From an uncultured Lachnospiraceae bacterium (GTDB lineage: Bacteria; Bacillota; Clostridia; Lachnospirales; Lachnospiraceae), in contig CAJUHG010000047.1 in assembly GCA_910586005.1 (NCBI GenBank), positions 1 through 23,382 on the forward strand: a DNA stretch of 23,382 nt, in the 5' to 3' direction. Below are positions 1 to 6,938 of the stretch, piece by piece. Position 1 is the stretch's first letter. The number at the start of each line of letters is the position of its first letter. Under the pieces are notes generated by a model. That model did no database searches and was not told the DNA's origin. It was given only the letters and a program-made list of their open reading frames with translations. The position numbers and the translations under genes are program-made.

Positions 1-42
1 TATGCCTCTCGTTTTGTAAAATACCGACGCATATCGACGCAT
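1..42 (-). CDS. possible start of a further gene, cut by the left edge
   Basis: Directly after the ATPase stop, the minus strand has an ATG followed by 13 open codons (MRRYASVFYKTRGI) to the edge. The upstream ribosome site is weak (AAAAGAAT). The first codons contain a direct repeat of ATGCGTCG, so this could equally be a short repeat and not a gene. Too little sequence to assign a function. Confidence 0.25.
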   Translation of the reverse strand, partial: MRRYASVFYKTRGI

Positions 43-46
43 TTTT

Positions 47-1162
47 TTATTCTTTTCTATCTGATACACGTTTCAGGCAAATTTTTCTCTCATGCCCACG
101 TTTGTTTTCATACTGAATACCATATTCTTGTAAAAGTCGGCTATTCAACACATTTAATTTTCTGGTAATCACATTTGCTTGTATCTGCATATTGGGCAAT
201 TTTTCAACCAGTTCTGTTGCTGTTCCCTGCCATTCTGGATTTTCCTTTGTTAATAATAAATTAATAGCTTCTAAAAGCGGATTGATTGGCTCTTTCCACA
301 ACTCTGTTTCTGCTTTTTTGAAATTCCATACACAATGCTCTCTGTCAAATTCAATCGTCAATTTCTGGTCTGGCTGGTCACGCCCTGCAATATCCAACAC
401 AGCAATATTATCTGTACGTTTTTTCTTCTGCATAATGAACGCTCCATCGGCGGCACCAAGCAAACCATTCGTGCCAGAAATCATTTCAAAACTGTCTTCT
501 GACTGCAACTTTCTTGTGTGATGCACCACTAAAACACAAACATTATGTTTATCGCTAAATTGTTTTAATTTTGTCACAATATCATAGTCGCTAGAATAGC
601 TATATCTATCTCCTCCAACTTCTCTTATTTTTTGAAGTGTGTCAATCATAATTAACTTTGTGTCAGCGTGTTCCTTCATAAATCTGCTAAGTTGTTCTTC
701 CAAACCCTCGTTCAAAGATTTCGACATGGTAGCAAAATAAAAATTACTTGTGCTTTCCATACCAAACATTTTTGAAAGTCGCTTTTGCAGTCTGCTGAAA
801 TCATCTTCTAAGGCAAGATACAATACACTACCTTGATTAACTTTGTAATTCCACAATGGAATACCCATGCTGACATGATAACCTAACTGTGCCATAAAAA
901 ATGATTTGCCTACCTTTGGAGCACCGACAAAAAGGTAGGTACCATTATAAATCAGTCCATCCACAATAGGGACTTTTGGTGGAAAAGCTGTATCATATAA
1001 TTCTTCCATTGTAATCGTATACAACACCCCCTGTTCAAATTTTTTTGTATTCTGCTCGTTGCTTTTTTGCTGTTCTTCTGTTATAATAGCATTAACTTTA
1101 TCGGATTGTCCTTTGTCTGTTGCAGCAGATGTAATAGGGACAATCTTTTCTTTTTTACTCAT
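47..1162 (-). CDS. RepA-like AAA/RecA-fold ATPase
   Basis: A 371-residue ATPase of the RepA/KaiC-like (AAA_25) type, probably a hexameric DNA helicase or replication ATPase. The Walker A motif GAPKVGKS lies at residues 80-87 and a hydrophobic Walker B (KLIMIDTLQ) at about 169-177. VLVVHHTRK further on fits the RecA-fold sensor strand, and the last about 70 residues look like a winged-helix domain. The start follows AAGGAGG and overlaps the stop of the upstream ribbon-helix-helix gene by 4 bp (ATGA), so the two are translationally coupled. This pair is common in mobilizable plasmids and integrative elements of Clostridia, which suggests a role in replication or mobilization of the element. The fold is clear; the exact role is inferred. 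Confidence 0.85.
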   Translation of the reverse strand: MSKKEKIVPITSAATDKGQSDKVNAIITEEQQKSNEQNTKKFEQGVLYTITMEELYDTAFPPKVPIVDGLIYNGTYLFVGAPKVGKSFFMAQLGYHVSMGIPLWNYKVNQGSVLYLALEDDFSRLQKRLSKMFGMESTSNFYFATMSKSLNEGLEEQLSRFMKEHADTKLIMIDTLQKIREVGGDRYSYSSDYDIVTKLKQFSDKHNVCVLVVHHTRKLQSEDSFEMISGTNGLLGAADGAFIMQKKKRTDNIAVLDIAGRDQPDQKLTIEFDREHCVWNFKKAETELWKEPINPLLEAINLLLTKENPEWQGTATELVEKLPNMQIQANVITRKLNVLNSRLLQEYGIQYENKRGHERKICLKRVSDRKE

Positions 1163-1503
1163 TGGTTTTCCTCCTTTTTTGATATTCCATTTTTCATGCC
1201 TTGCATTGTAATAGTAATTAAATGAATAGTATCTAACAAATCTTGAGATACTTTATTTCCCGCTTCAATACGATTCAGTTCATTTAATACATTTGCTAAC
1301 TCATTTTTAAGTGCCTTATACACTTTTGGATTTCCTGTTACTTCAATTTTTCTTTTCTTCAAACAACAAATAATAAAATCTTGTTTGCTCATACCTGACA
1401 ATCTGACTGCTGTTTCAATTTGCTTATCTTCCTCTGGAGAAACTCTAAAAGATACTGTTTTATTTCTCCATCGTCCTTGTTTGTCTAACTTTTTTATTGA
1501 CAT
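1159..1503 (-). CDS. ribbon-helix-helix protein, MobC-like
   Basis: A 114-residue basic protein. After a short charged N-terminus, KTVSFRVSPEEDKQI is the beta-strand/helix start of a ribbon-helix-helix fold, and MSKQDFIICCLKKRKI resembles the second helix of MobC-type relaxosome accessory proteins. The C-terminal half (NELANVLNELNRIEAG) looks helical. I chose the ATG at 1501-1503 because AAAGGAG sits 6 nt upstream; the frame stays open to 1557, but that longer form has no ribosome site and overlaps another small ORF. It is coupled to the downstream ATPase. No relaxase is visible; if one exists it would lie left of the window. Alternatively it may be a plain autoregulatory RHH repressor. Confidence 0.7.
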   Translation of the reverse strand: MSIKKLDKQGRWRNKTVSFRVSPEEDKQIETAVRLSGMSKQDFIICCLKKRKIEVTGNPKVYKALKNELANVLNELNRIEAGNKVSQDLLDTIHLITITMQGMKNGISKKEENQ

Positions 1504-1525
1504 AACAAAACTCCTTTTGTAAAAT

Positions 1526-1651
1526 TTATATATCATTACTTGTTCTTTCAAAGTCAAGACGGTCTGCCATTTCTGTTTGCCTTGATAATTTACTAAATTT
1601 GCCTATATTATTGTGTGTTTTTAATTTAAGTTTACGATTAATTGAACTCAT
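1526..1651 (-). CDS. possible 41-residue leader protein
   Basis: The first ATG after the promoter at 1672-1700 opens a 41-codon frame rich in Lys, Arg, Asn and Ser, ending 23 nt before the RHH gene. It would be translated from a leader of only about 15-20 nt with no strong Shine-Dalgarno. I do not recognise it. It could be a real small basic protein or a chance frame in the 5' leader. Confidence 0.3.
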   Translation of the reverse strand: MSSINRKLKLKTHNNIGKFSKLSRQTEMADRLDFERTSNDI

Positions 1652-1671
1652 GTTTTTATCTTTATATTCTT

Positions 1672-1700
1672 ATTATATCACTTTTAATCTATAAATACAA
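1672..1700 (-). promoter_or_regulatory. sigma-A promoter of the RHH-ATPase operon
   Basis: On the minus strand, TTGTAT (1695-1700) and TATAAT (1672-1677) are separated by exactly 17 bp, firing leftward into the small ORF, RHH gene and ATPase. The -10 and the next 11 bases (TATAATAAGAATATAAA) are identical to those of the minus-strand promoter at 20359-20387. Confidence 0.75.
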
Positions 1701-1765
1701 TATTTTGAAGAAAAATTTTAAAAAAAATCCAAAAATCGTACTAAATATCTTATTCAAGTATCAAT

Positions 1766-2179
1766 TTACCATATTCTTTTCAAGCCTGCTGCAGCTGTTA
1801 ATTTAAAGCCAATAGAACCAAATTCCGAGCAATCCGGCATATCATGATTATAAGCATATGCAAGTTGCTGTCCATATCGCATATCTTCTCTATCCATGTT
1901 CCATTCTTCGATATAATCACTAACAAACAGATAGTTTTCTATTTCACCAAAATTTGTATAGCTATGAATAACAAAATAAACTAAAGCGTTATTTTCCTCC
2001 TCAAATTTATGTACACGTTTTAGCTGCTCACCTTCTACCCAAAAGCAAGCTCCAAAAGGCGGCCTGCTTTCAGAAAGCAAATTCTCTTTTTCAAATTGTT
2101 CTATGGTAGGGCTGTATATCCCCAAAAGTTTCATTCGAGCAATTGCCTCAATTTTCTTTTCTTCTCTGCTAATATTCAT
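1766..2179 (-). CDS. hypothetical protein, 137 aa
   Basis: A soluble, acidic protein with no signal peptide or membrane segment. The start follows AAAGGAGA. It has an N-terminal charged helix (SREEKKIEAIARMKLLGIY), then a mixed region with aromatic residues (FWVEGEQL, YFVIHSYTNFGEIENYLFVSDY) that could be a small alpha/beta domain. It is the last gene of the leftward accessory operon, 22 bp after the Cys-rich gene. I do not recognise the family; proteins of this kind occur in phage early regions, and no function can be assigned. Confidence 0.6.
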   Translation of the reverse strand: MNISREEKKIEAIARMKLLGIYSPTIEQFEKENLLSESRPPFGACFWVEGEQLKRVHKFEEENNALVYFVIHSYTNFGEIENYLFVSDYIEEWNMDREDMRYGQQLAYAYNHDMPDCSEFGSIGFKLTAAAGLKRIW

Positions 2180-2201
2180 TTTACAAATCTCCTTTCTAAT
2201 A

Positions 2202-2381
2202 TTAAATATTTTTATCTTTGTTAATATATGGGCATTCCTGGCCCATAAAATATTCTGTTGGTTCCCAATCTGCTAATACAATTTCATTGAGTTCTTCACA
2301 CAAACTGTCACCTTCGCCTATATATAAACAATAAGGACAAATATCTGGATTGCAATATATCCTCTTTTTTTGTTTAGACAC
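2202..2381 (-). CDS. small Cys-rich protein with GTG start, 59 aa
   Basis: The chosen start is the GTG at 2379-2381. GGAGG lies at 2391-2395, 9 nt upstream, and the gene overlaps the peptidase stop by 8 nt (GTGTCTAA). An upstream in-frame ATG at 2414 has no ribosome site and would read through the Shine-Dalgarno itself. The product has five Cys (YCNPDICPYC, SLCEEL, QECPY) in a spacing that could bind one zinc. It is similar in style, though not clearly in sequence, to the Cys-rich protein at 17072. Function unknown. Confidence 0.6.
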   Translation of the reverse strand: MSKQKKRIYCNPDICPYCLYIGEGDSLCEELNEIVLADWEPTEYFMGQECPYINKDKNI

Positions 2382-3339
2382 TTTTATTTTCCTCCTCATC
2401 TTGATATGAGCCATTATAATCTCCTAATTCAGTATCAAATAGCATTAAGATGGCTCCATCTCCATATAGTCCACGAATATCTTCAAGCTCTTTTTCTGTA
2501 TAAAACTCTAATAATGCTGAATATTCCTCTCGAATTCCATCTGGTATGTTTTTTAATTTAGGTTGATTTGATTGTGTTATTTTTACCTTTTTTGGAGAAC
2601 CTCCATATAATTCCCAATCACCCCAATCACAATGGACTTTTTTGACATATTCATATTTCAGAAAATTGGATTTTGTAGCATCTGCAACAATCTCAGTAAC
2701 TTTTTGAATTGTAGAATTTAAGTATTTCCTATTAATATGTTCATAAAGTGTATGTGCATTGTAATAACCTGATGAAAGGTTGACTGCTGCAATGCCAAGT
2801 TCTGGTGCAATATATGAGATGTCACTAAATGAACCATATGCTGTTTTAAAGCCCTTATTTGTTATGTATTTTTCGAAATTCTGATTATCACAGTCATAAT
2901 AAACTGCGTCATTTTTCCCTTTACGGTCAATTTCAATAAGCAGTTTTAACTTATCTACTTCCTTTGGCAGTTTATTCCCTATATGGTCAGTGCAAAACAT
3001 TCTTGCACCAATACCTCCAATCTCCTCATCACAAGTAAACAAGAGCCAAGGTTTTATAGGAGACATCTCATAAGTTTTTACTAAAGCATAAACACCACAA
3101 CGGTCATCTCCACCAATTCCTTGTGGAGACATTAGAATATTTCCATTTTCTGTTTTGCATATTTGCTGAACAGGATTTTGGTGAACTGTATCAAGGTGTG
3201 CTATCAACATAATTGGTGCTTTGCCCTGTACAAGAATATAACTATTTTCACCAATAATCGTATGACCTTTGTAATGGTTTTGTAACGCTCTGAAAAGCTC
3301 TTTCTGTGTTAATATCAAAAATTCCTCTAATGATTTCAT
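2374..3339 (-). CDS. M20/M28-like zinc metallopeptidase
   Basis: A 321-residue protein with the metal-binding pattern of the M20/M28/M42 co-catalytic zinc peptidases: HLDTVH (first His and catalytic Asp), GIGGDDRCG (bridging Asp), CDEEIGG (catalytic and metal-binding Glu pair), EIDRKG and a late His in YNAHTLYEH. It appears to lack the full dimerization lid of M20 enzymes. A substrate cannot be read from sequence; peptides or amino acid conjugates in the host cytoplasm are likely, as there is no signal peptide. Its Shine-Dalgarno (GAGGAGG) lies inside the last codons of the zinc-ribbon tail upstream, so it is part of the same operon. The C-terminal about 90 residues are of unknown type. Confidence 0.8.
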   Translation of the reverse strand: MKSLEEFLILTQKELFRALQNHYKGHTIIGENSYILVQGKAPIMLIAHLDTVHQNPVQQICKTENGNILMSPQGIGGDDRCGVYALVKTYEMSPIKPWLLFTCDEEIGGIGARMFCTDHIGNKLPKEVDKLKLLIEIDRKGKNDAVYYDCDNQNFEKYITNKGFKTAYGSFSDISYIAPELGIAAVNLSSGYYNAHTLYEHINRKYLNSTIQKVTEIVADATKSNFLKYEYVKKVHCDWGDWELYGGSPKKVKITQSNQPKLKNIPDGIREEYSALLEFYTEKELEDIRGLYGDGAILMLFDTELGDYNGSYQDEEENKSV

Positions 3340-3341
3340 AC

Positions 3342-3836
3342 TTATTCCTCCTCACTTTTGCTTTCAAAAATTGCTCCACAAGCGGGACAAATTTTATCAG
3401 TACGCATCTTAATTAATTCATTACAATGTGGACATTTTACAAAACTACTACTACAATCATCACAAACATAAATACTTGCTCCATCTACATCATGTGCAGT
3501 TAATACATCATCTTCATTAAAATATTCTCCACATTCATTGCAATAGCAATAATTATCTACGCAATTTTCACAAACATAAATTTCTTCTCCGTATTGATTA
3601 TGAGCTATGAATATATTTTCGCGTCTATGCCAATCTCCACAATCTTCGCATGTTTCATAATATTCATGAAGACAATTTTCACAAATATCCTCATCAGCTA
3701 CGCAATTTATGTTATCATTATGGTAATATTCATGGCACCTATCGCAGTATGTATAGCTTTCTTCAAGACATCCATCACAAATATAAATTTCTTCCTCTCT
3801 TGTGTTATAAACCCTTGTTAGGCTTGAACATCCATC
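3342..3836 (-). pseudogene. stranded zinc-ribbon tail, in frame with the upstream gene after a TAA
   Basis: These 164 codons plus a TAA stop continue the reading frame of the 389-residue gene directly after its TAA at 3837-3839. There is no ATG, GTG or TTG near the 5' end and no ribosome site. The translation holds nine CxxC knuckles (CDGC, CDRC, CENC, CEDC, CENC, CNEC, CDDC, CPHC, CPAC) in units of roughly 30-36 residues with acidic and aromatic spacers and His residues, like a LIM- or zinc-ribbon array. The upstream protein ends in further knuckles (CIVC, CYRC, CDCC), so the array has been split by a single codon. The frame is otherwise intact, which suggests a recent nonsense mutation or read-through. 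The end of this region carries the Shine-Dalgarno of the peptidase gene. Confidence 0.8.
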
Positions 3837-5006
3837 TTAGCAACAATCACAGGTAAATTCTTCTTTTCCTTCGCATCTGTAACAATACAACCCCTTTTGT
3901 GTCTCATTACCACATACAATACATAAACCATATGTTCCAACTTCCAATGATGCAACGTTTTCTACATCACAATCGTTTCGGAAACTGATATGTCCATCAA
4001 AGTCTGGATATTCCCAATCTGCATAACCTCCAAAGCCTTCTCCTATATCCACATAATCACTTTTTTCACTAGTAGAGGAGAATGTTTTCCATAGATTTGG
4101 AGCATTTTCAAGAAATGAAATCTCACGCTGTACTAAATCACGATATAATTTTGAATCTTCCTGTACTCCGTGAGTGCCACCAGAAGTGTTATACATTCGA
4201 CTTTGCATTAATAATCCGCTTCCAGGTCTGTATGCAAAAATTTGTCGAGTCGTTTTACGATTATTCAGCGTTTCAGGATTTCCTGGGTCAGCCACTGTAA
4301 AAACAATAAAACTGACTTCATCTCTTGCATAACCTGAACAACCATTATTATAATCGTATGATGTTGAGTTAAGCGAATGGCAACTTGTAAGAGTATTCCC
4401 ACGTATATCATTTTTTGGATTACTCATAGTTAAAAAGTGTGCTGGATTGATAGAAACATATAATTTAAAATTAATCTTTTTCGCATTCAGTTCATCAGCA
4501 AATTGTGCGTAAAGTCGTTGGAATTCACTTCCAGCGGTTTCATCTGCTACGCCAAGTGCAGTACAAAGTGCCTTAAAAACTCTGCTTAATTTTTTAGTTG
4601 GGGTATATGCTTTTGGAGCAAGTGACTTGATAGACATAATACTTTGCTGTCGTATCTCATCAGACTGTTCTGGGTCAGCAAAAAATTCAATAGCACTACG
4701 AATACCATTCCTATAAAGTACAGGATATAAAATTTTATATGCTAAATCTCGAACACGAACATAATCTGTGTTGCGTGTTCGTGTTCCATTTATAACGATT
4801 GCATCAATTTTTTCATCCCAAGCAGGAGATTTGCTAAAAAGCTCACGAAGTTCTTGTTTAGCATAAGAACTATCTACTGCAAGAGCGTGTATGAATTTAT
4901 CTGTAATATCTTCAAGAACTTCTGTCTGTTTCGTATGCAAACCATAATCATCAATTGCTTGTTTAATATTCTGTTCAGCTTGTTCAATAATTTGTTCCAT
5001 TTCCAT
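3837..5006 (-). CDS. phage-type protein with C-terminal zinc knuckles, truncated by in-frame stop
   Basis: 389 residues to the TAA; about 554 if the stop were read as sense. It begins with a helical N-terminal half. A Cys/His region then follows (LTSCHSLNS, NGCSGYARDEVSFIVF, RQIFAYRPGSGLLMQSRMYN); its layout, Cys-x-n then a beta hairpin with a conserved Gln-Ser-Arg, loosely recalls PcfJ-like proteins, but I would not name it on that basis. The last 40 residues hold CIVC, CYRC and CDCC zinc knuckles that continue past the stop. The start follows AAGGAGG and lies 5 bp after the CCxKCF gene. Nucleic-acid binding is a reasonable guess. Confidence 0.7.
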   Translation of the reverse strand: MEMEQIIEQAEQNIKQAIDDYGLHTKQTEVLEDITDKFIHALAVDSSYAKQELRELFSKSPAWDEKIDAIVINGTRTRNTDYVRVRDLAYKILYPVLYRNGIRSAIEFFADPEQSDEIRQQSIMSIKSLAPKAYTPTKKLSRVFKALCTALGVADETAGSEFQRLYAQFADELNAKKINFKLYVSINPAHFLTMSNPKNDIRGNTLTSCHSLNSTSYDYNNGCSGYARDEVSFIVFTVADPGNPETLNNRKTTRQIFAYRPGSGLLMQSRMYNTSGGTHGVQEDSKLYRDLVQREISFLENAPNLWKTFSSTSEKSDYVDIGEGFGGYADWEYPDFDGHISFRNDCDVENVASLEVGTYGLCIVCGNETQKGLYCYRCEGKEEFTCDCC

Positions 5007-5011
5007 ATAGA

Positions 5012-5449
5012 TTACCTCCTTAACATTCCATCTTTGATATAGTTAGCAAAAATCCAATTACGACAAGTTCTTTGTCTTCGGGTAAAATGTCCTTTTGGAT
5101 TTGGCTTATAGTCTGCAAAGTCAATTCGTTTAGCCTCTGTGATTGTAAGTCTTATATTGGCGTTGTCTAAAAAAACTGTTTCTCCTGGAGATGGAACAAA
5201 CGCAACATGTGTATTTTGATACCAATTAAATCCCTCACTCAATCCACAGAGATAATAGGCATCTGCATTTGGTTGTTCCCTTACCTCAATGTCAATGAGT
5301 GCATTAGATTGATGTAGTGTTCCAAAATACACCCTGTTATCTGTTTCACCAATGAAACATTTCATACAACATTCCTGTATATTTACCGCTTGAATAGCAT
5401 GAAGCCAAAAGAACTCATGGTATCGTTTTACCTCTAGTGTTAAGTGCAT
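5012..5449 (-). CDS. CCxKCF/RTCRNWIFANY family protein, copy 1
   Basis: 145 residues, clearly homologous over its full length to the protein at 20919-21353. Shared blocks are FFWL, CCxKCF, AYYLCGLSxGF, NTHVAFVP, a PNPxGxF stretch and RTCRNWIFANY. Conserved Cys in CCxKC, LCG and TCR could form one zinc site. There is no signal peptide or membrane segment. The ATG shares one base with the stop of the preceding gene (TAATG), so the two are coupled. Function is unknown. The second copy is fused by overlaps to the repressor and integrase genes, so the family may belong to element regulation. Confidence 0.75.
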   Translation of the reverse strand: MHLTLEVKRYHEFFWLHAIQAVNIQECCMKCFIGETDNRVYFGTLHQSNALIDIEVREQPNADAYYLCGLSEGFNWYQNTHVAFVPSPGETVFLDNANIRLTITEAKRIDFADYKPNPKGHFTRRQRTCRNWIFANYIKDGMLRR

Positions 5450-5877
5450 TATTTTTCCTCCTCTTTTTTACGATTACGCTTTTTACTTGTAACATTTTTT
5501 GATTTTCCTTTTTTTGTGACTGGTTCCTTTACTGACCATCTTAAATGAACTTTAAAATTCCCTTCGCTCATTTTTTCAATTTCGCAATTCCAACCATCAC
5601 CATTTGCTGCGACTTCATTGTCCTCACGTTTTGCATTATCTGTAACCTCTTGAATTTGTGTAATGATTTCATTAGCAATAATTTGAAGTGCTTCAGCAGC
5701 TTTAAGATATTCAACTAGCCAATAAGCTACTTTTTTATAACTTCGCACGGTATAAGTTGCTTCTGCTTGGCAGCAATCTGCTCCAATCATAATATCCATA
5801 ATGTTTTCGTTCTCAATAAAATTTGCTTGTCCTGGTTCATGGATTTTTACCCATCTACTTTGTTTTAATTCTGCCAT
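5449..5877 (-). CDS. hypothetical protein with basic tail, 142 aa
   Basis: First gene of the leftward accessory operon, with AAGGAGG 7 nt before the ATG and a hammerhead ribozyme immediately upstream in the leader. The middle is helical (YWLVEYLKAAEALQIIANEI), followed by a short beta-like region (NCEIEKMSEGNFKVHLRWSV), and the last 25 residues are a Lys/Arg tail (KKGKSKNV, KKRNRKKEEEK) likely to bind nucleic acid. Family not recognised. Confidence 0.6.
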   Translation of the reverse strand: MAELKQSRWVKIHEPGQANFIENENIMDIMIGADCCQAEATYTVRSYKKVAYWLVEYLKAAEALQIIANEIITQIQEVTDNAKREDNEVAANGDGWNCEIEKMSEGNFKVHLRWSVKEPVTKKGKSKNVTSKKRNRKKEEEK

Positions 5878-5907
5878 TTTATTTGTCCTCCTTAAATTTA
5901 TTGACCT

Positions 5908-5963
5908 ACCATCATCAGCACTGGGTGGTCGGTTCCAGTGGACGCCTTTTCAGGCGTTTCGGT
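5908..5963 (-). ncRNA. hammerhead ribozyme, type II (copy 1)
   Basis: Read on the minus strand, all core elements are in order: GAAAC (5960-5956), stem III ACGCC/GGCGU closed by a 6-nt loop, GUC cleavage triplet (5943-5941), stem I CACUGG/CCAGUG (5940-5935 with 5924-5919), and CUGAUGA (5918-5912). Stem II is open to the flanks: GGU (5910-5908) pairs with ACC (5963-5961). One extra U (5911) lies between the CUGAUGA box and stem II; an extra core nucleotide at this site is known from a viroid hammerhead. Cleavage would fall after position 5941, leaving a short 5'-OH leader before the gene at 5877. The plus-strand copy near 17000 has the same core with compensatory stem changes. Confidence 0.85.
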
Positions 5964-5990
5964 TTAAAATATTTTGTTCATATTCAGCTA

Positions 5991-6515
5991 TTGATTGAGA
6001 TAAATAACATTGTACAAAAATTGCCAACATTTGCTGCAATAGCACTAACAACAATTTCTACCTCTTGTAGCAATGACATAGCAGAAGAAGCGATTTCTTC
6101 TAAATCCTCTCAGGCAATCATTCCTGTTTCACTAACGCATATTAAATATTCTTCTGAAAAACCAGTTCAAACTTGGACAGAAGAAGAAGTTGAAGCAATG
6201 GCACGCATACTTGCAGGAGAATGCTATGAAGATAAAGTGCAAGACAAACGACTTGTATGTGAAGTGATTCTTAATCGAGTAAGTAATGACGATTTTGGTG
6301 ATACAATTCTTGATGTGCTAACAGAAAAAAATCAGTTTGATAGTTATTGGAAACAATCTCGTCCTGTATCAAAGAATGATTATGAAGTTGTTATACAGAC
6401 ACTTGAAGATTGGTATGAAAATGACTGTAAAGCATTGTCTGATTATTTATTTTTTGAAGCAGGAGATAACCATGAGAATAAATTCCGTAAGGAATTCAAT
6501 AAAACAAATTTTTAA
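5991..6515 (+). CDS. SleB-like cell wall hydrolase (Hydrolase_2), start uncertain
   Basis: From the TTG at 5991 the product is 174 residues. Residues about 64-174 match the SleB/CwlJ hydrolase family, which cuts peptidoglycan: TEEEVEAMARILAGECYED carries the conserved Glu, followed by VCEVILNRV and the DFGDTILDVLTEKNQF block. A hydrophobic N-terminal stretch ending STSC looks like a lipoprotein or secretion signal. The frame has no ATG in a sensible place: the only upstream ATG (5823) lies inside the divergent gene and crosses the ribozyme antisense, and TTG 5991 has only a poor GAG ribosome site. The C-terminus is short for the family. It is the first gene of the rightward operon, an odd place for a lytic enzyme, so it could be decayed. 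Confidence 0.65.
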   Translation: MIEINNIVQKLPTFAAIALTTISTSCSNDIAEEAISSKSSQAIIPVSLTHIKYSSEKPVQTWTEEEVEAMARILAGECYEDKVQDKRLVCEVILNRVSNDDFGDTILDVLTEKNQFDSYWKQSRPVSKNDYEVVIQTLEDWYENDCKALSDYLFFEAGDNHENKFRKEFNKTNF

Positions 6516-6527
6516 GGAGGAATAAAA

Positions 6528-6938
6528 ATGTTAGAAGTAAAAATTATGATTGAAGCCCCAGAATTGGTAAATGCCATTAATAATCTTGCTACAGCAGTTA
6601 GTGGTGTAAAAACAAATTGTATTACAGAAAACACATCCGAACCCGTGAGTCCATCTGCACCATTAACTACATCTGTACCAGCAAGCGCTCCCCCCGTTCA
6701 ACCTGTAATTCCAACAAATACAGCAAATATTCCTGCACCAAACATTCCACTTGCACAAGCTCCTAAATATACAGTTGAACAAATTATGTCAGCTGGTGCA
6801 ATGTTAATGGACGCAGGCAAAGTAAATGAACTAATGAATTTGTTACACTCCTTTGGTGTTCAAGCTGTTGTGGATTTAAAACCTGAACAATTAGGGGCAT
6901 TTGCTACTGCACTAAGAGAATTGGGGGCAAAAATATGA
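6528..6938 (+). CDS. phage hypothetical protein with Pro-rich linker, 136 aa
   Basis: The start follows TTAAGGAGGAATAAAA. The N-terminal helix (APELVNAINNLATAVSG) is joined by a Pro/Ala/Ser/Thr-rich linker (about residues 38-80) to a C-terminal helical domain (YTVEQIMSAGAMLMDAG, then a QAVVDLKPEQLGAFATAL block). This layout recurs directly upstream of DUF2800 in Firmicutes phage replication blocks. Its stop overlaps the DUF2800 ATG (ATGA). Role unknown; a linker between two small domains suggests a scaffold or partner of the downstream recombination proteins. Confidence 0.7.
   Translation: MLEVKIMIEAPELVNAINNLATAVSGVKTNCITENTSEPVSPSAPLTTSVPASAPPVQPVIPTNTANIPAPNIPLAQAPKYTVEQIMSAGAMLMDAGKVNELMNLLHSFGVQAVVDLKPEQLGAFATALRELGAKI

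Noticed and set aside
1504..1557. Longer N-terminus of the RHH protein
   Set aside because: No ribosome site at 1557, whereas AAAGGAG stands 6 nt before the ATG at 1503.
3837..3839. General TAA recoding in this element
   Set aside because: Many intact genes in the window end normally at TAA, and no other internal TAA was found in conserved frames, so a single local mutation or read-through is simpler.
3594..3856. Plus-strand ORFs opposite the zinc-ribbon tail
   Set aside because: They have no ribosome site or family match and mirror the minus-strand coding sequence with its CxxC knuckles.
5919..5963. Reading the paired hairpins near 5940 as a terminator on the plus strand
   Set aside because: No T-run follows, and the minus-strand sequence fits the hammerhead core at every conserved position.
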